In this document: positions 24,577 through 32,707 of the stretch, one piece after another
Position numbering within the stretch: the first letter of the stretch is position 1
How the letters are laid out: every line of letters starts with the position of its first letter
Assembly: GCA_049969475.1 (NCBI GenBank)
Contig: JBMFOU010000018.1
Coordinates: 1 to 64,000 of the forward strand
Reading direction: 5' to 3'
Origin: UBA2030 sp049969475
GTDB lineage: Bacteria; Bacteroidota; Bacteroidia; Bacteroidales; TTA-H9
DNA length: 64,000 bases
Program-made: the position numbers and the translations under genes
The notes under the pieces: generated by a model
What the model was told of the DNA's origin: nothing
The model's database searches: none
Seen by the model: only the letters and a program-made list of their open reading frames with translations

Positions 24577-27573
24577 TTAGGGATTCTGAGGAAGTTTATC
24601 GAGTCGGGTGCGGGCTTCTGCTTTAAGGTCTTCACCTTCATAATTGTCGATAATGCTTTGCAAGGTTTGCCGGGCTTGAAAGATATTCCCGTTGGCTGAA
24701 TAGATATCGGCCAGCAGAAGGAATCCTTTAACGCGCCAGTAGTCGGCTGAAGGATAATTGTTGATCAGTGTGAAGGCGTCTTTTTCAGCCTTTTTCAAAT
24801 CATTTCGGTTGAAGGCCATTTGTGCCAGATGGTACCAGGCCTCTGCGGCAGGCAGTCCCTGGGCCAGGCGTGAGAGGATTTGAAATTCCTTTTCGGCCAG
24901 GGTGTAGTTTTGCATGAGGTGTGCCGATCTTGCCATATACAGATGAGCCTCCACACTTTGTTCCTGCGAAATTTTTTCGGATGTAAGCAGGCGTTGGGCA
25001 AAATACAGGGTCGAGTCGTAGCGACCCATAGTATAGTAGCATTTCATTTGGCCCGTCTGGGCTTCGGCAATGGCAGACTTATCCGTTGTAAGGCCTTCCA
25101 GTCGGTTGAAATACCGAAGGGCCTTCTGGCAGTTGTTTTGCTGCTGGCTGATACGAGCTGCATTCCTCAGGGCCAGATCCATAAATGAATTGCCCGGCCT
25201 GGCTATTACGTTTTCGTAGGCTCGCAGAGCTTCTTCCGGATTGTTGTTTTTACGCGCGCATTCGGCAACATAGTACCATGCCTGGGTGGAAAACTTTCCC
25301 TGAGGATTTTTGCTCAAATACTCATAAAAACTTTCTGAAGATGAACGGCAATCACCTTTCTGGTATTGGTTTTCGGCAGCTACATATAGCAAAGAATCTC
25401 CGGTGCTCATCGAAACTTCAGTGAAAGGAACCGTTTTTACATAGGCCAGGTATTCAGGTACACGGTTCAGGTCTACGTAAATGTTACTGATAGTTACCAT
25501 AGCTTCACGAGCTTCGGGTGTTCCGGGAAACTTACTCACCACAGCCTTGAGTTCGGCCAGCGATTGGTCATAGTTGCTTTGGTTGTAGTATATTAACCCT
25601 TTTCGAAGCATGGCTTTGCTTACATAGATACTCCGGGGATACCTGGCAATCAGTTGATTGAGTGCTCCCAAGGCCTCTTCTTCTTTGTTGAGCACCAGGC
25701 AGGTGAGCGCGGTTTCATACAAGGCTGCCGGAGCATGCGGCGAATTGGGGTATTGTTTTGCCAGGTTGTTCATGGCCTGGATTTTTTCTTGGAAGTTGCG
25801 TTGCACACCGTAAGCCAATCCTATCTGGTACCAAGCATAATCGGCATCGGTTCCCTTGTTGCTGATAACGCGTTGATAGGCGTTGATAGCCTCGGCATAA
25901 TTACGGCCTGCAAAGAAGCAGTCGCCCGTACGTAGCCAGGCATCGTTTATCAGGGCCTTGTCGCTCCCCTTGTACTGGGAGGTAAACTTTCGAAAAGCCA
26001 CCGATGCTTGGTCGTAATCATTCATTTTGAAATAGCAATAACCTATCTGATAATGAACCGTAGCAAATTCATCGGTAGAGCTGGCCCCGCGGGCAAGCAG
26101 GAATTTGTTATAGCCTGCCAGAGCCTGGTTGTAATTTCCTAAGCGGTATAAGGCTTCTGCGCTCCAATAATAAGCTCTGGGTCGAATCGACTTGTCGTAG
26201 TCGACCTCAGCTGCTTTCTCAAGCATGCTTATGGCTTTACTGTATTGGTTATCATTGAAAAGTTCTATCCCTCTGAAAAACTGAATACGTTGCTGTGCGG
26301 TTTTTAGTCGGATATCTTTGTTTTTGATGTTATCGAGTGCCTGTAGGGCGTCTTCGTAATTTCGGGTGATCAGGGCCAGGTTGGCCAGGTATTGATAGGC
26401 CTCGTCGCTGCGACGCGAGTTGGGATATTCAGCCGTGTATTTTCTCAGTGCATTGATGGCTTCGCTATAGGGATCAGACGCCAGTTCATACGAAAGCTTG
26501 GCATAATTGAAAAGCGCATCTTCCTTTGTGGTTTGATCATAAGCCAGCTGATAGGCTTTAAAGAAGGCATTCTGGGCAAAAGGTTTGTTACCGGTTTTTA
26601 GGTAGCAGTCGCCCAGATGGTACCATGCATTATTGGCCAGAGAATCTTTTCCATTGGCAGCTATTTGAAAATACTGAATGGCTTCTTCTGTTTTGCCTGA
26701 TTTATAAGCCGCATAAGCGAGCGCATAGGCCTGAGGCCGGTCGGGAGTGCCTTTGCCGAATTGCCTGTGAATTTGTAAATAGTCATACGCTTCGGTGTAA
26801 TTACCCAAACGCAAATGAGCATCGCCAATCATGCGGGCAATGTCGGCTTTTTGCTTTCCCGAAACATTGGTAAGCAGAGGCGGAGCTACCTTAAGCAATT
26901 CTTCGTATTTCTCCTGTCGGTAATATATCTGAGCAATGTAGTAAGGCACAATCGACATGTACCAGGGATCGGCCGTCAACTTGTTAAATTCGCGCAGCGC
27001 ACTCTCGTATTTTCCTTCTGTGTAGAGAATATGTCCGTAATAATAGCTGGCCTGGGTAGCATAAGGGTTTTTGCCATCTTTTATTTCATGAAAATAGGTG
27101 CGAGCTTTTTCCTTGTCGCCACTGAGGTAGCGGCAATATCCGGCTTTAAAGTAAAACTCGGGCAGATCGTCAGGGGGGAGTTCGTAGACATCCACCAGGT
27201 CGTAACTCTGGCCTGCCGTCTTGTAACTGCGGTTGTTGAACATGAAATTGCCATAATAAAACCGGGCCTGATTGAGCTTAGGACTGGTAGGATGGGCTCT
27301 GACAAAGGCCGAGAGCTTTTCGCCAGCATCTTCCGATGACATTTTGTAGGCGCAAACCGCTGCATAGAAATCGGCCATGCTCTGGATTTCACCGGAACCT
27401 CGACGGGACAGGTCTTCGAAAAGTTTTCCGGCAGGTCCGTAATGCTGCCTTTCATACAATTCGAGGGCAGTCTTGTAGGTTTCCTGCACCGGATTCATGC
27501 TTTCGGGTTTCTGGGCGTGAAGCCCACCCATCCACATAATCCCGACAAATACAATCCAAATAATTCTTCTCAT
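24577..27573 (-). CDS. Large secreted tetratricopeptide-repeat protein
   Basis: A 998-residue protein with a signal peptide (about residues 1-20, ending GLHAQ) followed by TPR units almost end to end. Many units show the W/Y-G-Y-F-A-P spacing, for example AWYQIGLAYGVQRNFQEKI and AWYHLAQMAFNRNDLKKAE. Several resemble the YbgF/CpoB and BamD type of TPR. It lacks a lipobox and transmembrane anchors, so it is probably periplasmic. It leads a tight three-gene unit with the barrel protein and WtpA, indicating an envelope scaffold or assembly role. No enzymatic domain is visible. I found no perfect TAnnTTTG element upstream. Confidence 0.85.
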   Translation of the reverse strand: MRRIIWIVFVGIMWMGGLHAQKPESMNPVQETYKTALELYERQHYGPAGKLFEDLSRRGSGEIQSMADFYAAVCAYKMSSEDAGEKLSAFVRAHPTSPKLNQARFYYGNFMFNNRSYKTAGQSYDLVDVYELPPDDLPEFYFKAGYCRYLSGDKEKARTYFHEIKDGKNPYATQASYYYGHILYTEGKYESALREFNKLTADPWYMSIVPYYIAQIYYRQEKYEELLKVAPPLLTNVSGKQKADIARMIGDAHLRLGNYTEAYDYLQIHRQFGKGTPDRPQAYALAYAAYKSGKTEEAIQYFQIAANGKDSLANNAWYHLGDCYLKTGNKPFAQNAFFKAYQLAYDQTTKEDALFNYAKLSYELASDPYSEAINALRKYTAEYPNSRRSDEAYQYLANLALITRNYEDALQALDNIKNKDIRLKTAQQRIQFFRGIELFNDNQYSKAISMLEKAAEVDYDKSIRPRAYYWSAEALYRLGNYNQALAGYNKFLLARGASSTDEFATVHYQIGYCYFKMNDYDQASVAFRKFTSQYKGSDKALINDAWLRTGDCFFAGRNYAEAINAYQRVISNKGTDADYAWYQIGLAYGVQRNFQEKIQAMNNLAKQYPNSPHAPAALYETALTCLVLNKEEEALGALNQLIARYPRSIYVSKAMLRKGLIYYNQSNYDQSLAELKAVVSKFPGTPEAREAMVTISNIYVDLNRVPEYLAYVKTVPFTEVSMSTGDSLLYVAAENQYQKGDCRSSSESFYEYLSKNPQGKFSTQAWYYVAECARKNNNPEEALRAYENVIARPGNSFMDLALRNAARISQQQNNCQKALRYFNRLEGLTTDKSAIAEAQTGQMKCYYTMGRYDSTLYFAQRLLTSEKISQEQSVEAHLYMARSAHLMQNYTLAEKEFQILSRLAQGLPAAEAWYHLAQMAFNRNDLKKAEKDAFTLINNYPSADYWRVKGFLLLADIYSANGNIFQARQTLQSIIDNYEGEDLKAEARTRLDKLPQNP

Positions 27574-27654
27574 GCGATATAGGAGATTTTATTGAATGCG
27601 GGGCTGCATAGTTTTTTCGCTTCTTTAAAACGTTGCCTGGCCGGGCATAGTATA

Positions 27655-28128
27655 TTATTCATGATGATAGGGTTCGTTGCGCAATAGAGTGAATGCTCGG
27701 TACAACTGTTCTGCAAAGATAAGACGCACCAGCTGATGCGGAAAAGTCATGGGTGACAGACTCAGCTGCAGATGACTCTGGCGTACAATGTTTTCATGAA
27801 AACCATACGGCCCCCCTACCACAAACACAAGATTTTTCGTTCCGGCATTCATCTTTTGCTGCAGCCAGGCAGCAAACTCAGTTGACGACATCATTTTCCC
27901 TCTTTCATCGAGCAGAATAAGCTCATTTCCACCGATGAGGTATTTTTCCATTAACCGGGCTTCCGCTTCACGGACCAGCGCTGGTCTGGCACCCGCAGGC
28001 ACCTTGGGAGAGGGGATCTCTATTCGCTGGTAGGGAATGTACTTTGCAATGCGTCTTTCGTAGGTCGTCAGCCCTTTCTCTATATAGTCTTCTTCGGTTT
28101 TTCCGTTCAATAGAAAAATAATTTTCAT
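27655..28128 (-). CDS. rlmH: 23S rRNA pseudouridine-1915 N3-methyltransferase
   Basis: A 157-residue SPOUT methyltransferase. The C-terminal trefoil-knot motif is present: LVFVVGGPYGFHENI (SAM-binding glycine loop) and LSLSPMTFPHQLVRLIFAEQLYRAF, both highly specific to RlmH, with LILLDERGK upstream. It methylates helix 69 of the ribosome. Length is normal. It starts 6 bp downstream of a near-consensus -7 element (28134-28141, TATCTTCG), so its mRNA may be nearly leaderless. The TPR gene follows 81 bp downstream. Confidence 0.96.
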   Translation of the reverse strand: MKIIFLLNGKTEEDYIEKGLTTYERRIAKYIPYQRIEIPSPKVPAGARPALVREAEARLMEKYLIGGNELILLDERGKMMSSTEFAAWLQQKMNAGTKNLVFVVGGPYGFHENIVRQSHLQLSLSPMTFPHQLVRLIFAEQLYRAFTLLRNEPYHHE

Positions 28129-28190
28129 GCATGCGAAGATAATTCAAGTCTTAAAACCTTTGAAAGCAATTAATTTGCCTGAGTAATCTG

Positions 28191-28198
28191 TAATTTTG
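28191..28198 (+). promoter_or_regulatory. -7 promoter element (TAATTTTG) of the DUF4783-nadC-yihY operon
   Basis: A perfect TAnnTTTG about 48 bp before the DUF4783 start. The three genes follow with 1-6 bp spacing. Confidence 0.65.
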
Positions 28199-28245
28199 CA
28201 GAAGAATGGATGGAAGTGGCACTGAAATTGTAAAACTTAAACGTC

Positions 28246-28647
28246 ATGTTTAAAAAATTTTTCTTTCGTTTATTTCTGATAATCAGCATCCTGCTGCCTA
28301 CTAAAGTTTTTAGCCAGGATGCACAAGATAAAATTATTAAAGCCCTTCGTGAGGGCAGTGCCAAAGAGCTGGCGCGTTACTTTAATCCTGCCCTTACTTT
28401 CGCAATTCCCGGACACGATGGCATTTTCAGCCAGTCGCAGGCGGAAGGATATCTTAAACGATTTTTTGAAGACAACAAGCCCGTAAACTTTCGAATCAAC
28501 CATCAGGGAAAATCAGCCGATGGAGCCCATTTCTTCATTGGTGTACTTACTTGTAATACAGGATTTTATAAGGTGTACGCCCTGATGAAAATGATGGAGG
28601 GCCGTGAAAGGATCATTCAATTCCAGATAGAATCGAACGAAGAATAA
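28246..28647 (+). CDS. DUF4783 domain protein, small exported NTF2-like protein
   Basis: A 133-residue protein with a cleavable signal peptide (FRLFLIISILLPTKVFSQ). The mature 110 residues form one domain with helices (DKIIKALREGSAKELARYF) and strands (ADGAHFFIGVLTCNTGFYKVYALM) in the order of an NTF2-like cone. It matches the Bacteroidota DUF4783 family, which I recall as commonly encoded next to nadC. Function is unknown. It is co-transcribed with nadC, 6 bp downstream, but no shared biochemical role is evident. Confidence 0.8.
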   Translation: MFKKFFFRLFLIISILLPTKVFSQDAQDKIIKALREGSAKELARYFNPALTFAIPGHDGIFSQSQAEGYLKRFFEDNKPVNFRINHQGKSADGAHFFIGVLTCNTGFYKVYALMKMMEGRERIIQFQIESNEE

Positions 28648-28653
28648 TATTTC

Positions 28654-29487
28654 ATGACTATTGACGAGATCATTGAATTAGCACTCAGAGAAGACCTGGG
28701 TAATGGCGACCATACCTCGCTTGCAACTATACCTGAAGGTGCATTTTCTCAGGCTCGCCTCCTGGTGAAAGAGGCTGGTGTATTATGTGGTATGGAGTTA
28801 GCCCAACATATTTTCCACCGCCTCGATCCGCATCTTGAGTTTATTCCCTTGCTCTCCGACGGTCAGAAAATAAAGCCCGGCGATGTGGCTTTCATTGTTA
28901 GGGGAAATCCCATAAACATTCTTTCCGGTGAACGGTTGGCACTCAATTTTATGCAACGCCTATCGGGCATTGCTACCCAGACCCGTCGCCTGGTCGATGC
29001 TGTGGAAGGGTTCCATGCAAAGCTTCTCGACACCCGAAAGACCACCCCTTTGTTGCGTGAGCTTGAAAAATATGCCGTGAGAGTAGGAGGTGGGCATAAC
29101 CATCGTTTCGGCCTTTTCGACATGATTCTGATTAAAGACAACCATGTAGATTTTGCCGGAGGTATATCCCAGGCTATACGCGCAGTTCACAGATATCTGG
29201 CGGTAAAAAATCTGGATCTGAAAATAGAGATCGAGGTACGAAATTTCGATGAGCTGGGGCAGGTGCTTGCTGAAGGCGGTGTTCATCGCATTATGCTCGA
29301 TAATTTCAGCCCCGGCGATCTGCGTCTGGCCATTGAGCGTATCGATGGACGCTACGAGACAGAAGCCTCGGGAGGCATAACCCTGGCCAATATCAGGGAA
29401 TACGCAGCCACGGGTGTGGATTATATCTCGGTAGGTGCACTCACCCATCAGATCCACAGTCTCGACCTAAGCCTCAAAGCTTTCTGA
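28654..29487 (+). CDS. nadC: Quinolinate phosphoribosyltransferase (carboxylating)
   Basis: A 277-residue NAD biosynthesis enzyme (quinolinate + PRPP to nicotinate mononucleotide). Key segments: REDLGNGDHTS, GERLALNFMQRLSGIAT, LLDTRKTTPLLRELEKYAVRVGGGHNHRFGLFDMILIKDNH with the substrate-binding Arg, His and Lys residues, and the C-terminal EASGGITLANIREYAATGVDYISVGALTH phosphate loop. Length is normal. The next gene starts 1 bp after its stop, so coupling is likely. Confidence 0.96.
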   Translation: MTIDEIIELALREDLGNGDHTSLATIPEGAFSQARLLVKEAGVLCGMELAQHIFHRLDPHLEFIPLLSDGQKIKPGDVAFIVRGNPINILSGERLALNFMQRLSGIATQTRRLVDAVEGFHAKLLDTRKTTPLLRELEKYAVRVGGGHNHRFGLFDMILIKDNHVDFAGGISQAIRAVHRYLAVKNLDLKIEIEVRNFDELGQVLAEGGVHRIMLDNFSPGDLRLAIERIDGRYETEASGGITLANIREYAATGVDYISVGALTHQIHSLDLSLKAF

Positions 29488-29488
29488 G

Positions 29489-30490
29489 ATGACTTCGGAG
29501 AACAGACCTCAACCACTCAAGCCTCTTTTACGATTTTTCCTGGGAAAATTTATCATTCTGCATAGTCGTATCCTAAAGCTACTGGTCCACACCCGGCAAA
29601 TTGTCCTGCCCGGCTTCGATGGTATGCCTATCTACGATGTAGGCCTGTTTTTTTTCACCGGATTACTCAAAGGCAATCTCAGCAATCGGGCTTCCGCCAT
29701 TGCCTATAACTTCCTGATGGCCATTTTCCCGACATTGCTGGTAATTTTTACGCTCATTCCTTTTGTCCCCGTACCTAATTTTCAGAGCATGCTTCTTGAG
29801 CTGATTGCTCAGTTCGTTCCTGCCCAGGCCTGGGAAACTGTTCGCAGCACCGTGGAAGACATCATCACCCGACCCCGGGGAGGCCTTCTGTCTCTCGGTT
29901 TTCTATTGACCCTTTATTTTAGTACCAACGGTGTTCAGAGCCTGGCCGATGCCTTTAATTCCAGTGTACACGATATAGAAGTCCGTCCATGGTTGAAACA
30001 GCGATTGGTTGACCTACTTATCGTGGTTTTGCTTTTCTTGTTGGTTTCGTTTTCTATGGTACTTCTCAATCTGGGAAACGTTACTTTCACCTTTCTTAAG
30101 GAACATCATATAATCGGAAGCAAGCTTACTTATGTGCTCCTGCAAATTCTGCGCTGGCTTATCCTTTTGGTTTTACTCTTCTTGGGCAATAGCCTGCTCT
30201 ATTATTTACTGCCCGCCCGGCGCAACCGCTTCCGCTTTTTCTCGGCTGGTAGCACCCTTAGCACGCTACTCATTTTAGCAACGTCGTATGGATTCAATTT
30301 TTATGTCAATAATTTTTCAAAATACAATGTACTCTATGGCTCCATCGGCACCCTGCTGATGCTTATGTTCTGGATCTGGATCAATGCCATGATCCTGCTT
30401 ATTGGATTTGAGCTCAATGCGAGTATCAATCAGGCCCGACAGGGCAAAGAAGATAATATCTATCGTTTGCATGAGAAGGTTTCCAAGTAA
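29489..30490 (+). CDS. YihY/BrkB-family inner-membrane protein
   Basis: A 333-residue protein with about six hydrophobic segments. Signature features are NRASAIAYNFLMAIFPTLLV, the STNGVQSLADAFN segment, and VLYGSIGTLLMLMFWIWINAMILLIGFELNA near the end, which define the YihY (formerly ribonuclease BN/BrkB) family. Function is not settled; relatives are described as putative transporters. The N-terminal 60 residues are a soluble, basic tail. It follows nadC by 1 bp. The 242-bp gap after it holds no terminator that I can see. Confidence 0.85.
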   Translation: MTSENRPQPLKPLLRFFLGKFIILHSRILKLLVHTRQIVLPGFDGMPIYDVGLFFFTGLLKGNLSNRASAIAYNFLMAIFPTLLVIFTLIPFVPVPNFQSMLLELIAQFVPAQAWETVRSTVEDIITRPRGGLLSLGFLLTLYFSTNGVQSLADAFNSSVHDIEVRPWLKQRLVDLLIVVLLFLLVSFSMVLLNLGNVTFTFLKEHHIIGSKLTYVLLQILRWLILLVLLFLGNSLLYYLLPARRNRFRFFSAGSTLSTLLILATSYGFNFYVNNFSKYNVLYGSIGTLLMLMFWIWINAMILLIGFELNASINQARQGKEDNIYRLHEKVSK

Positions 30491-30720
30491 TTATAGTGAA
30501 CTATAGGAGAGAAGCTTAAACTGATCGTCTGATATGAATATCAGGTCTAGGTTCAGCATAGCCTTCCCTTGAAGGTGACGTATCAGCCAAATGTTTGTGG
30601 GGTTATGGATAACTGATATAAGGGGTTGTTTTGGGGAGCAAGGAATAACTCTTGGAGTGTGGCTGAGACCAGGGGCCAAGGCTAATTACTTAGGATTGAA
30701 TCTGTGCTCCGGTAAATTCT

Positions 30721-30728
30721 TAATTTTG
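30721..30728 (+). promoter_or_regulatory. -7 promoter element (TAATTTTG) immediately before the polysaccharide operon
   Basis: A perfect TAnnTTTG ending 5 bp before ATG 30733. At the usual distance the transcript would begin at or next to the start codon, giving a leaderless mRNA. Confidence 0.6.
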
Positions 30729-30732
30729 CCCT

Positions 30733-31935
30733 ATGAATATTTCCATGTTGCTCGATAACGAGTTCAAGGCCGACCCCAGGGTGAACAATGAAGCTATGAT
30801 GCTTGCTAAAGCTGGTCATCAGGTTCACATCATTTGCCTTAACTTTGGAAAACAGAAACCCTTTGAGCAAAAGGGCAATATTTATATACATCGTCTTTTT
30901 ATTCCCGAAAAAATTAAAAAGACCATTTTCCTTTTGCAGTTTATTGTACCATTGTTTCAATGGTTCTGGTTTTTAAAGAGTCGCAATATTATCAGGAAAT
31001 ACAAAATCGGTGCAATTCATGCCCACGATTTATATATGGCACGCCCGGCCTTGATGCTCAAAAGGTTTTTGCATCTTTCGGTTATTCTCGATTTGCATGA
31101 AAACTATCCTGCGGCTCTGGACGCCTATACATGGGCTCACAAATTTCCGGCCCGTTGGATATATAAAGCGGAATGGTGGATAAATATTGAATTCAGGTTG
31201 CTTTCCGGCGCCGATGCTATTATTGTTCTCTCCCGTACCTATAAGGATACATTAAGATCTAAATATCCATCGCTGAGTAACGAAAAATTTTTTATATATC
31301 CTAATGTGCCTGTTTTGCAGGAATTTAATAAATATCCCACCTATAATGGTCATTATGAGTTCATGAAAGAAGGTTTTTGGATGGTTTATTTCGGCGTTAT
31401 AGGAAAAAGAAGGGGCATTTTAGATGTATTGAGAGCTTTACGCATTGCAGATAATCCCAGTATTCATCTGCTTCTGGTGGGCCCTATCGATAAACACGAT
31501 AAAGAGGAATTTTCGATCGAGTTGGAGTATTTTAGTCAGTCCAAACAAGTGGTGTATTTCCCCTGGAAGGATATTTCGGAATTACCCTCCATGCTTTACT
31601 ATGCTCATTTGGCCCTGAGTCCTCTGGTGAAGAATCCTCAACATGAATCGGGGGTTGCCAATAAGGTTTTCCAATATATGCTTATGGGTAAGGCTTTGCT
31701 GGTTTCTGATTGTGAGCCTCAGGTTGAGCTTGTTGAAGAGTTCGGTTGTGGTCTTTCTTTTGAGGCTAGTAATTTAGATGATTTGGTCGGTAAAATTACA
31801 TGGGCCTATGATAATCAGGAAAAGCTTGATGAAATGGGAGCCAGGGGTAGAAGGGCGGTTTTAGAAAAGTATAATAGTGATTATCAATATCAACCCCTTT
31901 TAGATTTTTATAATAGAATTAGTTTACATGGATAA
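30733..31935 (+). CDS. Glycosyltransferase family 4 protein
   Basis: A 400-residue GT-B fold glycosyltransferase. The N-terminal Rossmann domain begins NISMLLDNEFKADPRVNNEA, a common GT4 opening, and contains the AIHAHDLYMARPA segment. The nucleotide-sugar domain has FGVIGKRRGILDVLRAL and the donor-binding stretch NKVFQYMLMGKALLVSD with the usual E replaced by Q in the KVFxYM position. First of four tightly packed plus-strand genes (the next overlaps by 8 bp) for surface polysaccharide or glycolipid synthesis. The sugar and acceptor cannot be told from sequence. Confidence 0.85.
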   Translation: MNISMLLDNEFKADPRVNNEAMMLAKAGHQVHIICLNFGKQKPFEQKGNIYIHRLFIPEKIKKTIFLLQFIVPLFQWFWFLKSRNIIRKYKIGAIHAHDLYMARPALMLKRFLHLSVILDLHENYPAALDAYTWAHKFPARWIYKAEWWINIEFRLLSGADAIIVLSRTYKDTLRSKYPSLSNEKFFIYPNVPVLQEFNKYPTYNGHYEFMKEGFWMVYFGVIGKRRGILDVLRALRIADNPSIHLLLVGPIDKHDKEEFSIELEYFSQSKQVVYFPWKDISELPSMLYYAHLALSPLVKNPQHESGVANKVFQYMLMGKALLVSDCEPQVELVEEFGCGLSFEASNLDDLVGKITWAYDNQEKLDEMGARGRRAVLEKYNSDYQYQPLLDFYNRISLHG

Positions 31936-32707
31936 TAAAACAATATACGAGCAGCATAACTGGGAACAATTGGACTCCAGTCGGTTAGCGCCTAAGATCC
32001 AAAAAGTGCTTGAAAATATTCCGGCCGATGTACACACTATTATTGATATAGGTTGCGGGAACGGAGTAATTACGAATGAGTTAGGAAAGAAATACCAGGT
32101 ACTGGGTGTTGATAGAAGTCGGCGGGCGCTCGAATTTGTGAGTACGCCCAAGCTGGAAGCTTCATGCGATGCGGTTCCCGTAGAGGGACCTTTCGATATG
32201 GTTTTCAGTTCAGAGCTGCTCGAGCACCTACCCGATCAGGTGTTTTTTGATACTATCAAAGAGTTTAAACGCTTGGCAGGAAAGTATATTTTTATCACGG
32301 TTCCTAATGGCGAAAACCCCGATAAACTCTCCATCCGTTGCCCTTCATGCGGATACATCTTCAACCGTCCCAATCACCTTCGTTCATTCAGATTGCAAGA
32401 TTTTGAAAAATTATTTCCGGAATACACCATTAAAAATTCCTTTTCTTTTGGTAAAAAAGTAAGGTACTATCATCCGCAGCTTTTGAATCTGAAACGAAAA
32501 ATAAGCCCTTCTACCGCATGGATTCCTTACTACTGGATTCCCCGAACGGATCGGCAGGCCCTCTGTCCCCGCTGCGAGCACAGTTTCTTTTATCCCTGGC
32601 GCTTCCATCCACTGGCTTTTGCGGTGGATGTCGTCAATGTGCTGGTATCGCCCAAAAAGCCCTATTGGCTCTTTGTGTTGATGGAGAAAAGGGCAGCCTA
32701 TGTTTGA
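31928..32707 (+). CDS. Class I SAM-dependent methyltransferase with two CxxC zinc-ribbon pairs
   Basis: A 259-residue protein. Motif I is IIDIGCGNGVITNEL near residue 39, followed by VLGVDRSRRAL (motif II acidic residue), FSSELLEHLPD and FITVPNGENP. After the methyltransferase core two cysteine pairs occur, CPSCGYIFN with a following H (about residue 139) and CPRCEHSF (about residue 217), which could bind one zinc. Similar architecture occurs in methyltransferases of cell-surface polysaccharide clusters. The target, sugar or lipid, is unknown. It overlaps the preceding glycosyltransferase and the following flippase by 8 bp on each side, so translation is probably coupled. Confidence 0.82.
   Translation: MDNKTIYEQHNWEQLDSSRLAPKIQKVLENIPADVHTIIDIGCGNGVITNELGKKYQVLGVDRSRRALEFVSTPKLEASCDAVPVEGPFDMVFSSELLEHLPDQVFFDTIKEFKRLAGKYIFITVPNGENPDKLSIRCPSCGYIFNRPNHLRSFRLQDFEKLFPEYTIKNSFSFGKKVRYYHPQLLNLKRKISPSTAWIPYYWIPRTDRQALCPRCEHSFFYPWRFHPLAFAVDVVNVLVSPKKPYWLFVLMEKRAAYV

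Noticed and set aside
30491..30679. A 62-codon minus-strand frame in the gap after the YihY gene
   Set aside because: No promoter, no recognisable domain and unusual composition (many Pro, His and Ile); the gap is treated as non-coding.
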